Positions 50,935 to 60,424 of a stretch of 64,000 nt of DNA are shown in pieces. Positions within the stretch are counted from its first letter, which is position 1; every line of letters starts with the position of its first letter. Position numbers and translations under genes: made by a program. The notes under the pieces are model-generated. The model was not told the DNA's origin. It saw only the letters and a list, made by a program, of their open reading frames with translations, and searched no databases. The stretch lies in assembly GCF_002797715.1 (NCBI RefSeq), contig NZ_PGFF01000001.1:2379304-2443303 (forward strand), written 5' to 3'. Source of the stretch: Diaminobutyricimonas aerilata (GTDB lineage: Bacteria; Actinomycetota; Actinomycetes; Actinomycetales; Microbacteriaceae).

Positions 50935-52250
50935 CGGGCGGCCTCCGTGCTCTCGTCCTCACGGCGCGGGGTGAACCGCACGCGGTCCACGCGGCGGCCG
51001 TCGAGCCGTTCGACGCGGAACGTGCCCGCGGCGACCTCGACGGTGTCCCCGACGACGGGAAGGCGGCCCAGTTCGCTCATGATCCAGCCGCCGACGGTCT
51101 CGTACGGACCCTCTTCGGGAACGCTGACACCGGCGCGTTCGCGCAGTTCGTCGGGGCGCAGCATGCCGGGGAAGGTGAGCCAGTCGCGGCTGCGCACGAC
51201 GTCGACGCGGCGCCGGTCGTGTTCATCCGACACCTCGCCGACGAGTTCCTCGACGAGGTCCTCGAGCGTCGCGACGCCGGCCGTGCCGCCGTACTCGTCG
51301 AGCACGACGGCCATCTGGTATCCGCGGCCGCGCAGCTCGCCGAGGAGCGTGTCGAGCGGCATCGTGTCGGGCACGCGCAGGGCATCCGTCTGCAGAGCCG
51401 ACACGGGCACATCCGCCCGACGCTCGCGCGGCACGGCGACCGCCTGCTTGACGTGCACGAGACCCACGACGTCGTCGATGCCGTCGTCGGTCACCGGGAA
51501 CCGCGAGTAGCCGGTGCGGCGGGCCTGGTCGATGACGCTCTCCGCGCTGTCGGTGCGGGCGACGGCGACGACGCGCGGGCGGGGAGTCATCACGTCCTGG
51601 GCGCTGTGATCGCTGAAGGCGAGGCTGCGCGCGAGGAGCGTCGCCGTGTCGGCCTCGAGGCTGCCCTCCATGGCGGACCGGCGCACGAGGGAGCTCAGCT
51701 CCTCCGCCGTGCGCGCGCCGGAGAGCTCCTCCTTCGGCTCGATGCCGACGGCACGCAGGAGGAGGTTCGCCGTGTTGTTCAGCAGGCTCACCGCAGGGCG
51801 GAACACGATCGTGAACGCCCACTGTGCGGGCATCACGAGCTTGGCGGTGTGACGCGGCAGCGCGAGCGCGAAGTTCTTCGGTACGAGCTCGCCGACGATC
51901 ATCGACAGCAGGGTCGCGAGGGCCACCGCGACGACGGTCGCGATCGGTTCGACGGCCCCCTCGGGAACGCCGGCGGCCCCGAACGGACCCGACAGCAGCG
52001 CGGTGAGCGCCGGCTCCATCGTGTATCCGGTGAGCAGCGTGGTCAGGGTGATGCCGAGCTGCGCACTCGAGAGGTGGGTGCTCGTGATCTTGAGCGCGCT
52101 GATGGTGGGGCCGAGGTTGCTCTCGCCCCGCTCCTGCCGCGCTTCGAGGTCGGAGCGGTCGAGATTGACGAGCGCGAACTCGCTCGCGACGAAGATCCCG
52201 GTGCCGATGGTCAGGAGCAGCCCGACGCCCAGCATGATCAGCTCATACAC
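50931..52250 (-). CDS. CNNM/CorC-like membrane protein with CBS pair and CorC_HlyC domain
   Basis: The 439-residue protein has CNNM helices (GLLLTIGTGIFVASEFALVNLDRSDLE, LVPKNFALALPRHTAKLV), a CBS pair (~215-345, DVMTPRPRVVAVARTD, YSRFPVTDDGIDDVVGLVHVKQ). A C-terminal CorC_HlyC module (~360-430, YETVGGWIMSELGRLPVVGD) follows. It heads a two-gene unit with the short form downstream. A TATACT hexamer (52336-52331) 80 bp upstream could be its -10. Confidence 0.93.
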   Translation of the reverse strand: MYELIMLGVGLLLTIGTGIFVASEFALVNLDRSDLEARQERGESNLGPTISALKITSTHLSSAQLGITLTTLLTGYTMEPALTALLSGPFGAAGVPEGAVEPIATVVAVALATLLSMIVGELVPKNFALALPRHTAKLVMPAQWAFTIVFRPAVSLLNNTANLLLRAVGIEPKEELSGARTAEELSSLVRRSAMEGSLEADTATLLARSLAFSDHSAQDVMTPRPRVVAVARTDSAESVIDQARRTGYSRFPVTDDGIDDVVGLVHVKQAVAVPRERRADVPVSALQTDALRVPDTMPLDTLLGELRGRGYQMAVVLDEYGGTAGVATLEDLVEELVGEVSDEHDRRRVDVVRSRDWLTFPGMLRPDELRERAGVSVPEEGPYETVGGWIMSELGRLPVVGDTVEVAAGTFRVERLDGRRVDRVRFTPRREDESTEAAR

Positions 52251-52695
52251 GACGAGGGCCCCCGATCACCGGCGAGGGTCTATGGGAGGGCGCTGACGTA
52301 CTAGACGGAGGGTCATCCATTGTGGCGTCGAGTATACGGGTGCCCCGCCCGCCCGCGGCTGGACGCCCGCCGCATCCGCCCCGACTGCTCGCCGCCGCCC
52401 GCCGGGGACGCACTCCCGAACGCCGTTCTACAGAAGCGCGCCTTCGCCCCCCGCGGAGAGCACTCTGACCAGCCGTCCACGCCCCGTCGCGCCACAACAA
52501 CGCGCTCCCGCTACAGCCGACCCTTCGTCACGCTACTGAAACGCGCTCCCGCCATCGTTTCTTCTGCTGCGCTAGCGCGGAAGTGGCGCGCGAGCCGCGC
52601 CGCCGCGACTCCTCCACATTGGCCTTGGCCACGCCGCTGCGCGCATCCTCGCCTCGCGACGGGCACGCGGGAAGGCGCGCGGCGCAGGCTGATGC
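52251..52695. other. 445-bp intergenic region, no gene recognised
   Basis: Divergent spacer between the CNNM/CorC operon and the AbiEi-like gene. It holds a possible minus-strand -10 box TATACT (52336-52331) and a 12-bp direct repeat ACGCGCTCCCGC at 52500 and 52541 (41-bp spacing). Frames here look like shadows or random sequence; I could not find a supported gene. Confidence 0.5.
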
Positions 52696-53715
52696 GTGTC
52701 CGAACATCCCGCACTCATCACAAGCCAGGACTTCGAGTCCATGGGAGCACATCCCGGGTATCTCCGGACCCAGGCGAAGCGGGGACGGCTCGTGCGAGTC
52801 GTCCCCGGTTCGTTCCTGGACGCGGAGCTGTGGCGAAGGCTCGATGATCGGCAGCGACATCGGCTCCGCGTGGCGGCGATCGCAGAGCGAACGCACGTCG
52901 GGTACGTCTACTCGCATCACGCGGCGGCCGCGGTGCACGGCATGGAGCTGCTGCGTGACTGGCCGACGACGGTCGACGTGACGGTCGATCGGGCTTCGGG
53001 CGGACGGAGCACCGGATGGCTGCGGCGGCGCGCACTCGGCATCCCGCCGGCGGAGCACCTCGCCGAGAGGGACGGACTCGTGGTCACCTCCGCGGCACGC
53101 ACCGCAGTGGATCTGGCGCGGGTGCTGCCGTTCGGTGACGCGGTCGTCGCGATGGACTCGGCGCTCCGACACCGCGAGGGCGGGCCACTCGCGACCGCGG
53201 AGGAAATCGGCGCCGTTGTCACCGACCTGGCGGCGGAACGGCGTATTGCCCGCGCCCATGCCGCGCTGGGCTCGGCGGCCGTCGGCGCGGAATCGGTCGC
53301 GGAGTCGGTCAGCCGACTGGTGATCAGGGAACTCGGCTTCCCCGCGCCGACGCTGCAGCACGAAGTCAGCACCGCGGAGGGCGAGCGCTTCCGTCTCGAC
53401 TTCTACTGGGCCGGAGTCGGTGTCGGCGGCGAATGCGACGGGCGCGCGAAGTACCGCGATCCCATGATGTTGAGCGGGCGGCATCCCGCCGACGTGGTCA
53501 TCGCGGAGAAGAATCGCGAGAACCGCCTCCGCCGGGTGCTCCGCGGTCTCGCCCGATGGGAACCGGTCGACGTGCTGCGGCCGGCGTCGCTCTTCGACAT
53601 CCTGTCCGACGTGGGCCTACCGAGTACCCAAGCCCGGCCGTCGCGCGACACTTCCGCGTTCCAGCTGCAGTGTTTCCGGTGGCCGAGGCGCGAAACCGTA
53701 GCGCGACCGCTCTGA
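52696..53715 (+). CDS. AbiEi-like antitoxin domain plus DUF559-type nuclease-like domain
   Basis: The 339-residue protein has an N-terminal winged-helix-like region (LITSQDFESMGAHPGYLRTQAKRGRLVRVVPG, ~8-40), as in AbiEi-type proteins, then a middle domain. The C-terminal core RFRLDFYWAGVGVGGECDGRAKY (~232-255) has the Asp, Glu, Lys spacing of DUF559/Vsr-like PD-(D/E)xK nuclease folds. Such fusions are common in actinobacteria, and a defence role is proposed but not proven. No AbiEii toxin gene is adjacent. The last ~35 residues are non-homologous-looking. GTG start 52696. Confidence 0.75.
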   Translation: MSEHPALITSQDFESMGAHPGYLRTQAKRGRLVRVVPGSFLDAELWRRLDDRQRHRLRVAAIAERTHVGYVYSHHAAAAVHGMELLRDWPTTVDVTVDRASGGRSTGWLRRRALGIPPAEHLAERDGLVVTSAARTAVDLARVLPFGDAVVAMDSALRHREGGPLATAEEIGAVVTDLAAERRIARAHAALGSAAVGAESVAESVSRLVIRELGFPAPTLQHEVSTAEGERFRLDFYWAGVGVGGECDGRAKYRDPMMLSGRHPADVVIAEKNRENRLRRVLRGLARWEPVDVLRPASLFDILSDVGLPSTQARPSRDTSAFQLQCFRWPRRETVARPL

Positions 53716-53756
53716 GGGGTGCCCCGGCCGACCGCGGCCCGGTTGCGGGGCATGAG

Positions 53757-53813
53757 CCCGTGCCGCCCGGGTGCCCGGGCCCGGCCGCGATGAGGAACCC
53801 GTGCCGCCCGGGT
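53757..53813. repeat. 16-bp direct repeat downstream of the AbiEi-like gene
   Basis: CCCGTGCCGCCCGGGT occurs at 53757-53772 and 53798-53813, each preceded by ATGAG a few bases earlier, 41 bp apart, in the 116-bp gap before the guaB1 stop. Each copy contains the palindrome CCCGGG. Confidence 0.7.
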
Positions 53814-53831
53814 ACCTCGCCTGTGTCGCCG

Positions 53832-55271
53832 CTACCAGGAGACGGGGAGCGCCTTGCCCTCCTCGTACCCGGCGGCGCTCTGCAGGCCAACCACGGCGCG
53901 CTCGCGGAACTCGGGCACCGTGCGGGCGCCCGCGTAGGTGAAGGAGCTGCGCAGGCCCGAGGTGATCATGTCGAGCAGATCCTCGATCGAGGGGCGCAGC
54001 GGGTCGAGGTAGATCTTCGAGCTCGAGATGCCCTCGGCGAAGAGCTCCTTGCGCGCGAGCTCGTAGGGGCTGAGCCGGCCGAACCGCGCCTGCACCGCCT
54101 TCGTCGACGCCATGCCCCAGCTCTGCTTGTACACGCGGCCGTCGTCATCCGTCTCGAGAGTGCCGGGCGCCTCGATCGTGCCGGCGAACCACGAGCCGAT
54201 CATGACGGATGCGGCGCCTGCGGCGAGCGCGAGGGCGACGTCGCGCGGGTAGCGCACGCCCCCGTCGGCCCACACGTGGGCGCCGAGCTCGTGCGCGGCC
54301 TGCGCCGTCTCGAGCACGGCGGAGAACTGGGGACGACCGACGGCCGTCATCATGCGCGTCGTGCACATCGCGCCGGGGCCCACCCCGACCTTGAGGATGT
54401 CCGCCCCCGCCTCGACAAGGTCGCGCGCACCCTCCGCGGTGACGATGTTGCCCGCGACGATGGGCACACCGAGGCCGAGGTCGGCGACGATGCGGATGGC
54501 GCGGAGCATCGACTCCTGGTGACCGTGCGCGGTGTCGATGACGAGGGTGTCGACGCCGGCTTCGACGAGCGCGCGCGCCTTGCGCTCGACGTCGCCGTTG
54601 ATGCCGAGCGCCGCCGCGACGCGGAGGCGTCCGGATGCGTCGACGGCGGGCTGGTAGATCGTCGAACGCAGGGCGCTGCGGCGACTGAGCGTTCCGACGA
54701 CCTGTCCGTGGTGCAGCACGGGCGCGAACTGCAGGTCCGCGGCGACGAGGAGGTCGAACGCCGCGCGGGGGGTCTCGATGTCGTCGACGTCGATGGAGGT
54801 GAGCGGACCGTGCAGCAGGTCGCCGAGTCGCGCATCCGGCAGCGCCGTGCCGAGCCGGGTCGCGGCGATGCAGCCGAGGTACTCGCCGTCGGCGCCGATG
54901 AGCACGACGCCGTGCCCGTCGAGGGCGGGGATGAGGGTGCGCGCGTGCGACACGGTGTCGTCCGCGGCGAGGGTGAGCGGCGTGTCGAACCAGGTGGGCT
55001 GGCGCTTGACCCACCGGATCGCCTCATCCAGCTGCTGCAGCGGCATGTCCTGCGGCAGCACCCCGAGTCCACCCCGCCGGGCGAGGGCGGCGGCGAGCGT
55101 CGGACCCGTGACCGAGTTCATGTTGGCCGACACGATGGGGATGCGCGCACCCGTCCCGTCGTCGGGTGCGAGGTCGACGTCGAGACGGCTCGTGACGTCC
55201 GATCTGCTGGGCACGAGGAAGACGTCGGAGTAGGTGAGGTCGTGAGGGGCGGACCCGCCGGTGAAGCGCAT
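53832..55271 (-). CDS. guaB1: GuaB1-type IMPDH/GMP reductase-like protein
   Basis: The 479-residue (beta/alpha)8 enzyme has the IMPDH/GMPR core. It starts DLTYSDVFLVPSRSDVTSRLDVDL, carries a CBS pair at ~95-215 and the active-site loop VGVGPGAMCTTRMMTAVG, whose Cys is catalytic. Actinobacterial GuaB1 proteins were shown in mycobacteria to act as GMP reductases (GMP to IMP) rather than IMP dehydrogenases; the same role is likely here. TACCGT lies 6 bases before the ATG. It diverges from kgd. Confidence 0.9.
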   Translation of the reverse strand: MRFTGGSAPHDLTYSDVFLVPSRSDVTSRLDVDLAPDDGTGARIPIVSANMNSVTGPTLAAALARRGGLGVLPQDMPLQQLDEAIRWVKRQPTWFDTPLTLAADDTVSHARTLIPALDGHGVVLIGADGEYLGCIAATRLGTALPDARLGDLLHGPLTSIDVDDIETPRAAFDLLVAADLQFAPVLHHGQVVGTLSRRSALRSTIYQPAVDASGRLRVAAALGINGDVERKARALVEAGVDTLVIDTAHGHQESMLRAIRIVADLGLGVPIVAGNIVTAEGARDLVEAGADILKVGVGPGAMCTTRMMTAVGRPQFSAVLETAQAAHELGAHVWADGGVRYPRDVALALAAGAASVMIGSWFAGTIEAPGTLETDDDGRVYKQSWGMASTKAVQARFGRLSPYELARKELFAEGISSSKIYLDPLRPSIEDLLDMITSGLRSSFTYAGARTVPEFRERAVVGLQSAAGYEEGKALPVSW

Positions 55272-55277
55272 GGGTCA

Positions 55278-55283
55278 ACGGTA
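55278..55283 (-). promoter_or_regulatory. -10 box for leaderless guaB1
   Basis: TACCGT on the minus strand, exactly 6 bases before the ATG at 55271. Confidence 0.6.
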
Positions 55284-55318
55284 ACCGGGCATGCCCAGCG
55301 GGAGCCGAGCGAAGTGCT

Positions 55319-55324
55319 TAAGAT
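55319..55324 (+). promoter_or_regulatory. Possible -10 box of kgd
   Basis: TAAGAT about 65 bases before the GTG at 55390. No clear -35. Confidence 0.35.
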
Positions 55325-55389
55325 TGACAGGGCGTCCGACGGTGGATGCCGTGTGTGCACGAGCGAGAGACGAGAGTGGGCGGTCGGCT

Positions 55390-58300
55390 GTGTCGAGCCA
55401 AGTGACCGGAACAACCCCTGGCGACGAGTCGTCGGCGGAATTCGGCGCGAACGAGTGGCTGGTGGACGAGATGTACGAGAAGTACATCAACGACAAGGAC
55501 TCGGTGGACCGCTCCTGGTGGCCGATCCTCGAGGAGTACCACCGCGCTGCGGATCCCACTCCCACCACCAGCATCCCGGTCGTCTCCGCCGATGGCGAGG
55601 GCGCGAGCCCCCGGCGAGACGCGCCGAGCGCCCCGCAGCAGGAGGCGCCGCAGAGCGCGCCGCCGCAGAGCGCGCCGAGTGCTCCCCAGGCCACCGCGCC
55701 GGCGCCCCAGCCGCCGCAGCCCCAGCCGGCCGAGTCGACGGATGTGCAGGCGCAGCCGGGCGCGGAGCAGCAGGCGACCGGCGGCGAGCCGCAGATCCCG
55801 ACCGAGGTCGCTCCGGCGCAGGACGTCGCTCCCGCCGCGCAGGCCGACGGCGCCGCGGCACCCGCCCCCGCGAAGTCGGACGAGGGCCCCACGACCGGCA
55901 GCCAGCCGGTGGCGCGCACCACGTCGGTGCAGCCGAAGCCCCAGCCGATCCCCGCCGACGCCCCCGTCACCGCCCCCGTCGCGGTGCAGGAGCCCGAGCA
56001 GGACAAGGTCACCCCGCTGCGCGGCGTGAGCAAGACCATCGCGGCGAACATGGACGCGAGCCTCACCGTGCCGACCGCGACGAGCGTGCGCACCGTGCCG
56101 GCGAAGCTCATGATCGACAACCGCATCGTGATCAACAACCACCTGAAGAGGGCGCGCGGCGGCAAGGTCTCGTTCACGCACCTCATCGCGTGGGCGATGG
56201 TGCAGGCAATCAAGGAGTTCCCGAGCCAGAACGTCTACTACGACGAGGTCGACGGCAAGCCCTCGGTCGTCACCCCGGCGCACACCAACCTCGGAATCGC
56301 GATCGACCTCCCCCGCCCCGACGGCACGCGCACCCTCGTGGTGCCCGGCATCAAGCGGGCGGACACGATGGGCTTCGGCGAGTTCCTCACCGCCTACGAG
56401 GACGTCGTCAAGCGCGCCCGCGACAACAAGCTCACCGCGTCGGACTTCCAGGGCAACACGATCTCGCTCACCAACCCGGGCGGCATCGGCACGGTGCACT
56501 CGGTCCCGCGCCTCATGCGCGGGCAGGGCTGCATCATCGGCGCGGGCGCCCTCGAGTACCCGGCCGAGTTCCAGGGCTCCTCCCCGAAGACGCTCGTCGA
56601 GCTCGGCATCGGCAAGACGATCACGCTCACGAGCACCTACGACCACCGCGTCATCCAGGGCGCAGGTTCCGGCGAGTTCCTCAAGAAGGTGCACGAGCTG
56701 CTCATCGGCCAGCGCGGCTTCTACGAGGCGATCTTCGCGGCGCTGCGCATCCCGTACTCCCCCATCCACTGGAACCCCGACATCAACGTCGACCTGTCGG
56801 AGCGGGTGAGCAAGACCTCCCGCGTGCAGGAGCTCATCAACTCCTACCGCGTGCGCGGCCACCTGATGGCCGACATCGACCCGCTCGAGTACCGGCAGCG
56901 TTCGCACCCCGACCTCGAGATCGAGAGCCACGGGCTGACCTTCTGGGACCTGGACCGCGAGTTCGTCACCGGCGGATTCGGCGGCAAGCGCGCCGCCCTG
57001 CTGCGCGACATCCTCGGCGTGCTGCGCGACTCCTACTGCCGCACCGTCGGCATCGAGTACATGCACATCCAGGATCCGGCCCAGCGCGCCTGGTTCCAGG
57101 AGCACCTCGAGCGGCCCTACACGAAGCCGACCCACGACGAGCAGATGCGCATCCTCGGCAAGCTCAACGAGGCCGAGGCGTTCGAGACGTTCCTGCAGAC
57201 CAAGTACGTCGGCCAGAAGCGCTTCAGCCTCGAGGGCGGCGAGTCGACCATCGCGCTGCTGGATGCGATCCTGCGCGGCGCGGCCGAGCACGAGATGGAG
57301 GAGGTCGCCATCGGCATGGCGCACCGCGGCCGTCTCAACGTGCTCACCAACATCGCCGGCAAGACCTACGGACAGATCTTCCGCGAGTTCGAGGGCACCC
57401 AGGACCCGCGCACGGTGCAGGGTTCCGGCGACGTGAAGTACCACCTCGGCACCGAGGGCACCTTCACGAGCACCTCCGGCAAGGAGATCCCGGTCTACCT
57501 CGCGGCGAACCCCTCGCACCTCGAGGCCGTCGACGGCGTGCTCGAGGGCATCGTGCGGGCCAAGCAGGACCGCCGCCCGCCGGGCACCTTCAACGTGCTG
57601 CCGATCCTCATCCACGGCGACGCGGCGATGGCCGGCCAGGGCGTCGTGGCGGAGACGCTGCAGTTCTCGCAGCTGCGCGGCTACCGCACCGGCGGCACGA
57701 TCCACCTCGTGGTGAACAACCAGGTCGGGTTCACGACCCCGCCGGAGGAGAGCCGCAGCTCGGTGTACTCCACCGACGTCGCGAAGACCATTCAGGCGCC
57801 GGTGTTCCATGTGAACGGCGACGACCCGGAGGCCGTCGTGCGCGTCGCGGAGCTCGCGTTCGCCTACCGGCAGCAGTTCAAGCGCGACGTCGTGATCGAC
57901 CTCGTCTGCTACCGCCGCCGCGGCCACAACGAGGGCGACGACCCGTCGATGACGCAGCCGCTCATGTACAACCTCATCGAGGCCAAGCGCAGCGTGCGCA
58001 CGCTGTACACGGAGGCCCTCGTCGGCCGCGGTGACATCACCAAGGAGGAGTACGAGGCCGCGCACCGCGACTTCCAGGACCGCCTGGAGCGCGCCTTCGC
58101 GGAGACCCACGCCGCGCAGACCGGCTCGATGCCCGTCATCTCGAGCGACGAGAACGCCGTCTCCGACCTGGAGCGCCCGGACTCGCAGCAGGACGACCGC
58201 ACCGGCGAGCCCGCGTCGACCGGCATCGACAAGTCGGTCGTCGACCTCATCGGTGACGCGCACGACAACCCGCCCGCCGGGTTCACCATCCACCCGAAGC

Positions 58301-59370
58301 TGCAGGCCCTGCTCAGGAAGCGCGTCGACATGACCCGCAACGGCGGCATCGACTGGGCGTTCGCCGAGCTGCTCGCCCTCGGCTCCCTCCTCGTCGAGGG
58401 CACCCCGGTGCGTCTTGCCGGGCAGGACAGCCGTCGCGGCACGTTCGTGCAGCGTCACGCGGTGCTGCACGACCGCGAGAACGGTCAGGAGTGGATCCCG
58501 CTCAACAACCTCACCGACAACCAGGCGCGCTTCTGGATCTACGACTCGCTGCTGAGCGAGTACGCGGCGATGGCGTTCGAGTACGGCTACTCGGTCGAGC
58601 GGGCGGATGCGTTGGTGCTGTGGGAGGCCCAGTTCGGCGATTTCGCGAACGGCGCCCAGATCGTGATCGACGAGTTCATCTCGAGCGCGGAGCAGAAGTG
58701 GGGCCAGCGTTCGAGCGTCGTGCTGCTGCTGCCGCACGGCTACGAGGGACAGGGTCCCGACCACTCGTCGGCCCGCATCGAGCGGTACCTGCAGCTCGCG
58801 GCGGAGGACAACATGACGATCGCGCGTCCCTCGACGCCGGCGTCGTACTTCCACCTGCTGCGCCGCCAGGCGTACGCCCGCCCGCGCCGTCCGCTCATCG
58901 TGTTCACCCCGAAGGCGATGCTGCGGCTGCGCGGCGCGACGAGCGACGTGTCCGCGCTGACCGAGGGCCGGTTCCTGCCGGTGCTCGACCAGCCGCACGA
59001 GAACCCGTCGACCGTGCGGCGCGTGCTGCTGCACTCCGGCAAGCTTCACTACGACCTCAAGAACGAGATCGACAAGCGCGGCGTCGCCGACCAGTTCGCG
59101 CTCGTGCGACTCGAGCAGCTGCATCCGCTGCCGGTGGCCGACCTGCAGCAGGTGCTCGACCGCTACCCGAACGCCGACCTCATGTGGGTGCAGGAGGAGC
59201 CGGAGAACCAGGGCGCGTGGCCGTTCCTGTGCCTCGAGCTCAACCGGCACCTCGGCGACCGTCGCCTCACGCTGTCGTCGCGTCCCGCGGCGGCGTCTCC
59301 GGCGACCGGATCGACGAAGCGCAGCGCCAAGGAGCAGGTCGACCTGATCGAACGCGCGCTCGCGCTCTAG
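55390..59370 (+). CDS. kgd: Multifunctional 2-oxoglutarate decarboxylase/dehydrogenase E1-E2 fusion
   Basis: The 1326-residue protein joins E2- and E1-type parts, as in mycobacterial Kgd and corynebacterial OdhA. Residues ~14-40 carry the conserved [20 protein letters not shown] Pro/Ala/Gln linker runs to ~200, and an acyltransferase domain follows with [16 protein letters not shown] (His and Asp of the E2 active site). The thiamine diphosphate E1 domain (~480-1310) includes [28 protein letters not shown] and [12 protein letters not shown]. It feeds the TCA cycle. The GTG 55390 starts the family's N-terminus; an ATG upstream (55291) is not supported. FHA proteins regulate this family; none is encoded here. 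Confidence 0.95.
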   Translation: MSSQVTGTTPGDESSAEFGANEWLVDEMYEKYINDKDSVDRSWWPILEEYHRAADPTPTTSIPVVSADGEGASPRRDAPSAPQQEAPQSAPPQSAPSAPQATAPAPQPPQPQPAESTDVQAQPGAEQQATGGEPQIPTEVAPAQDVAPAAQADGAAAPAPAKSDEGPTTGSQPVARTTSVQPKPQPIPADAPVTAPVAVQEPEQDKVTPLRGVSKTIAANMDASLTVPTATSVRTVPAKLMIDNRIVINNHLKRARGGKVSFTHLIAWAMVQAIKEFPSQNVYYDEVDGKPSVVTPAHTNLGIAIDLPRPDGTRTLVVPGIKRADTMGFGEFLTAYEDVVKRARDNKLTASDFQGNTISLTNPGGIGTVHSVPRLMRGQGCIIGAGALEYPAEFQGSSPKTLVELGIGKTITLTSTYDHRVIQGAGSGEFLKKVHELLIGQRGFYEAIFAALRIPYSPIHWNPDINVDLSERVSKTSRVQELINSYRVRGHLMADIDPLEYRQRSHPDLEIESHGLTFWDLDREFVTGGFGGKRAALLRDILGVLRDSYCRTVGIEYMHIQDPAQRAWFQEHLERPYTKPTHDEQMRILGKLNEAEAFETFLQTKYVGQKRFSLEGGESTIALLDAILRGAAEHEMEEVAIGMAHRGRLNVLTNIAGKTYGQIFREFEGTQDPRTVQGSGDVKYHLGTEGTFTSTSGKEIPVYLAANPSHLEAVDGVLEGIVRAKQDRRPPGTFNVLPILIHGDAAMAGQGVVAETLQFSQLRGYRTGGTIHLVVNNQVGFTTPPEESRSSVYSTDVAKTIQAPVFHVNGDDPEAVVRVAELAFAYRQQFKRDVVIDLVCYRRRGHNEGDDPSMTQPLMYNLIEAKRSVRTLYTEALVGRGDITKEEYEAAHRDFQDRLERAFAETHAAQTGSMPVISSDENAVSDLERPDSQQDDRTGEPASTGIDKSVVDLIGDAHDNPPAGFTIHPKLQALLRKRVDMTRNGGIDWAFAELLALGSLLVEGTPVRLAGQDSRRGTFVQRHAVLHDRENGQEWIPLNNLTDNQARFWIYDSLLSEYAAMAFEYGYSVERADALVLWEAQFGDFANGAQIVIDEFISSAEQKWGQRSSVVLLLPHGYEGQGPDHSSARIERYLQLAAEDNMTIARPSTPASYFHLLRRQAYARPRRPLIVFTPKAMLRLRGATSDVSALTEGRFLPVLDQPHENPSTVRRVLLHSGKLHYDLKNEIDKRGVADQFALVRLEQLHPLPVADLQQVLDRYPNADLMWVQEEPENQGAWPFLCLELNRHLGDRRLTLSSRPAAASPATGSTKRSAKEQVDLIERALAL

Positions 59371-59381
59371 CGAGCCACGGT

Positions 59382-59423
59382 ACGACGAAGGGCGCCGGGA
59401 GGGATCCCGGCGCCCTTCGTCGT
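59382..59423. terminator. 19-bp hairpin after kgd
   Basis: ACGACGAAGGGCGCCGGGA (59382-59400) pairs perfectly with 59405-59423 around GGGA. It lies 11 bp after the kgd stop and is symmetrical, so it can end transcripts from both sides (kgd and the rsrA-like operon). No T-tract. Confidence 0.75.
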
Positions 59424-59476
59424 CGTGCGGCGTCGTCGCCGGTGTCCCGGCGGTCGCGCCGGGGATGCGTCGGGGT

Positions 59477-59710
59477 CTACGCGGGGGTGCTCAGCCGGGC
59501 GAGCACCGCGTCGCGCAGGTGCGCGGGGGCGGTCTCCTGGCACGCCTTGCGCACCTTCTCGGTGAGGGTGAGGCCCACGAGGTGCTCGGCGCTGCAGTCG
59601 GTGCAGTGCGCGAGGTGCTCCTCGATGTCCTGCACGTCCTGCGAGCTCAGCTCGCGGTGCAGGTACTCCTCGAGTTCGGCCTTCGCCTTGTCGCAGCCGC
59701 AGTCGGTCAT
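59477..59710 (-). CDS. rsrA: Zinc-binding anti-sigma factor, RsrA-like
   Basis: The 77-residue protein has the ZAS motif HLAHCTDC (H-x3-C-x2-C) at ~38-45, with a second CGC near the start ([16 protein letters not shown]). RsrA-type anti-sigmas bind Zn2+, form a disulfide on thiol oxidation and then release their sigma factor. It is coupled by ATGA to the sigR-like gene. Short size and cysteine pattern suit the actinobacterial mycothiol-linked anti-sigma family. Confidence 0.9.
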   Translation of the reverse strand: MTDCGCDKAKAELEEYLHRELSSQDVQDIEEHLAHCTDCSAEHLVGLTLTEKVRKACQETAPAHLRDAVLARLSTPA

Positions 59711-60357
59711 TTCGTTCTCCCAGTGGCGGGCACGGTGATCCCCCGATCCCGTGCGTAGTCGGTCAGCAGCGTGCGCAGCAGTCGTCGGCCGCGGTGCAGA
59801 CGACTCATCACGGTGCCGACCGGCGTCTTCATGATGTCGGCGATCTCCTGGTACGAGAACCCCTCCACGTCGGCCAGGTAGACGGCCAACCGGAAGTCCT
59901 CGGGCACCTGCTGCAGCGCATCCTTCACCGCGCTGTCGGGCAGATGGTCGATGGCCTCCGCTTCGGCCGAACGCGTCGCCGACGAGGTGGCCGACTCGGC
60001 GCTGCCGAGCTGCCAGTCCTCGAGGTCGTCGATCGTGCCCTGGTACGGGTTCCGCTGGTTCTTGCGGTACCCGTTGATGAAGGTGTTGGTGAGGATGCGG
60101 TAGAGCCAGGCCTTCAGATTGGTGCCCTGCTGGAACTGGCCGAACGCGGCGAACGCCTTCACGAACGTCTCCTGCACGAGGTCGCCCGCGTCGCTCGGAT
60201 TCCGCGTCATCCGCATGGCGGCGGCGTACAGCTGGTCCATGTACGGCAGGGCCTGCTCTTCGAACAGGCTGCGCACATCCGGCTGCTCGCGCTCGGTGTC
60301 GTCCGGTGTCTCGTCCATCGCGGTCGAGTCTAGAACGGGTGCCTCCATGACGAGCAT
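59707..60357 (-). CDS. sigR: ECF sigma factor, SigR/SigH-like (thiol-oxidative stress)
   Basis: The 216-residue ECF sigma has region 2 ([41 protein letters not shown]) and region 4 ([44 protein letters not shown]). It is very close to actinobacterial SigR/SigH, which controls thioredoxin, mycothiol and protein quality genes. ATG 60357 (MLVMEAPV) is chosen for GGAGG 7 bases upstream; ATGs at 60348 and 60318 are alternatives, and SigR proteins in streptomycetes also have two isoforms. An exact SigR promoter lies 42 bases upstream. Confidence 0.95.
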   Translation of the reverse strand: MLVMEAPVLDSTAMDETPDDTEREQPDVRSLFEEQALPYMDQLYAAAMRMTRNPSDAGDLVQETFVKAFAAFGQFQQGTNLKAWLYRILTNTFINGYRKNQRNPYQGTIDDLEDWQLGSAESATSSATRSAEAEAIDHLPDSAVKDALQQVPEDFRLAVYLADVEGFSYQEIADIMKTPVGTVMSRLHRGRRLLRTLLTDYARDRGITVPATGRTK

Positions 60358-60389
60358 GCGCACCCCTCCGTTCCTCGTTCCCGTGCCGA

Positions 60390-60395
60390 TACTCT
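60390..60395 (+). promoter_or_regulatory. -10 box of aroA
   Basis: TACTCT, 8 bases before the aroA ATG. The divergent SigR promoter overlaps this region (its -10 GTT is 4 bases away). Confidence 0.5.
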
Positions 60396-60398
60396 GGT

Positions 60399-60424
60399 AA
60401 CCGATGCAGATCACCAGGTATTCC
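60399..60424 (-). promoter_or_regulatory. SigR autoregulatory promoter, GGAAT-N18-GTT
   Basis: On the minus strand GGAAT (60424-60420) and GTT (60401-60399) have exactly 18 bases between them, the SigR/SigH consensus. The -35 lies inside the first codons of aroA on the opposite strand, so a SigR-driven transcript begins over the aroA start. It predicts positive autoregulation of sigR-rsrA. Confidence 0.8.

Noticed and set aside
55318-59250. 1310-codon open frame on the minus strand
   Set aside because: Shadow of kgd; composition is typical of an antisense frame in high-GC DNA (Arg/Val/Leu/Ala-rich, no domain).
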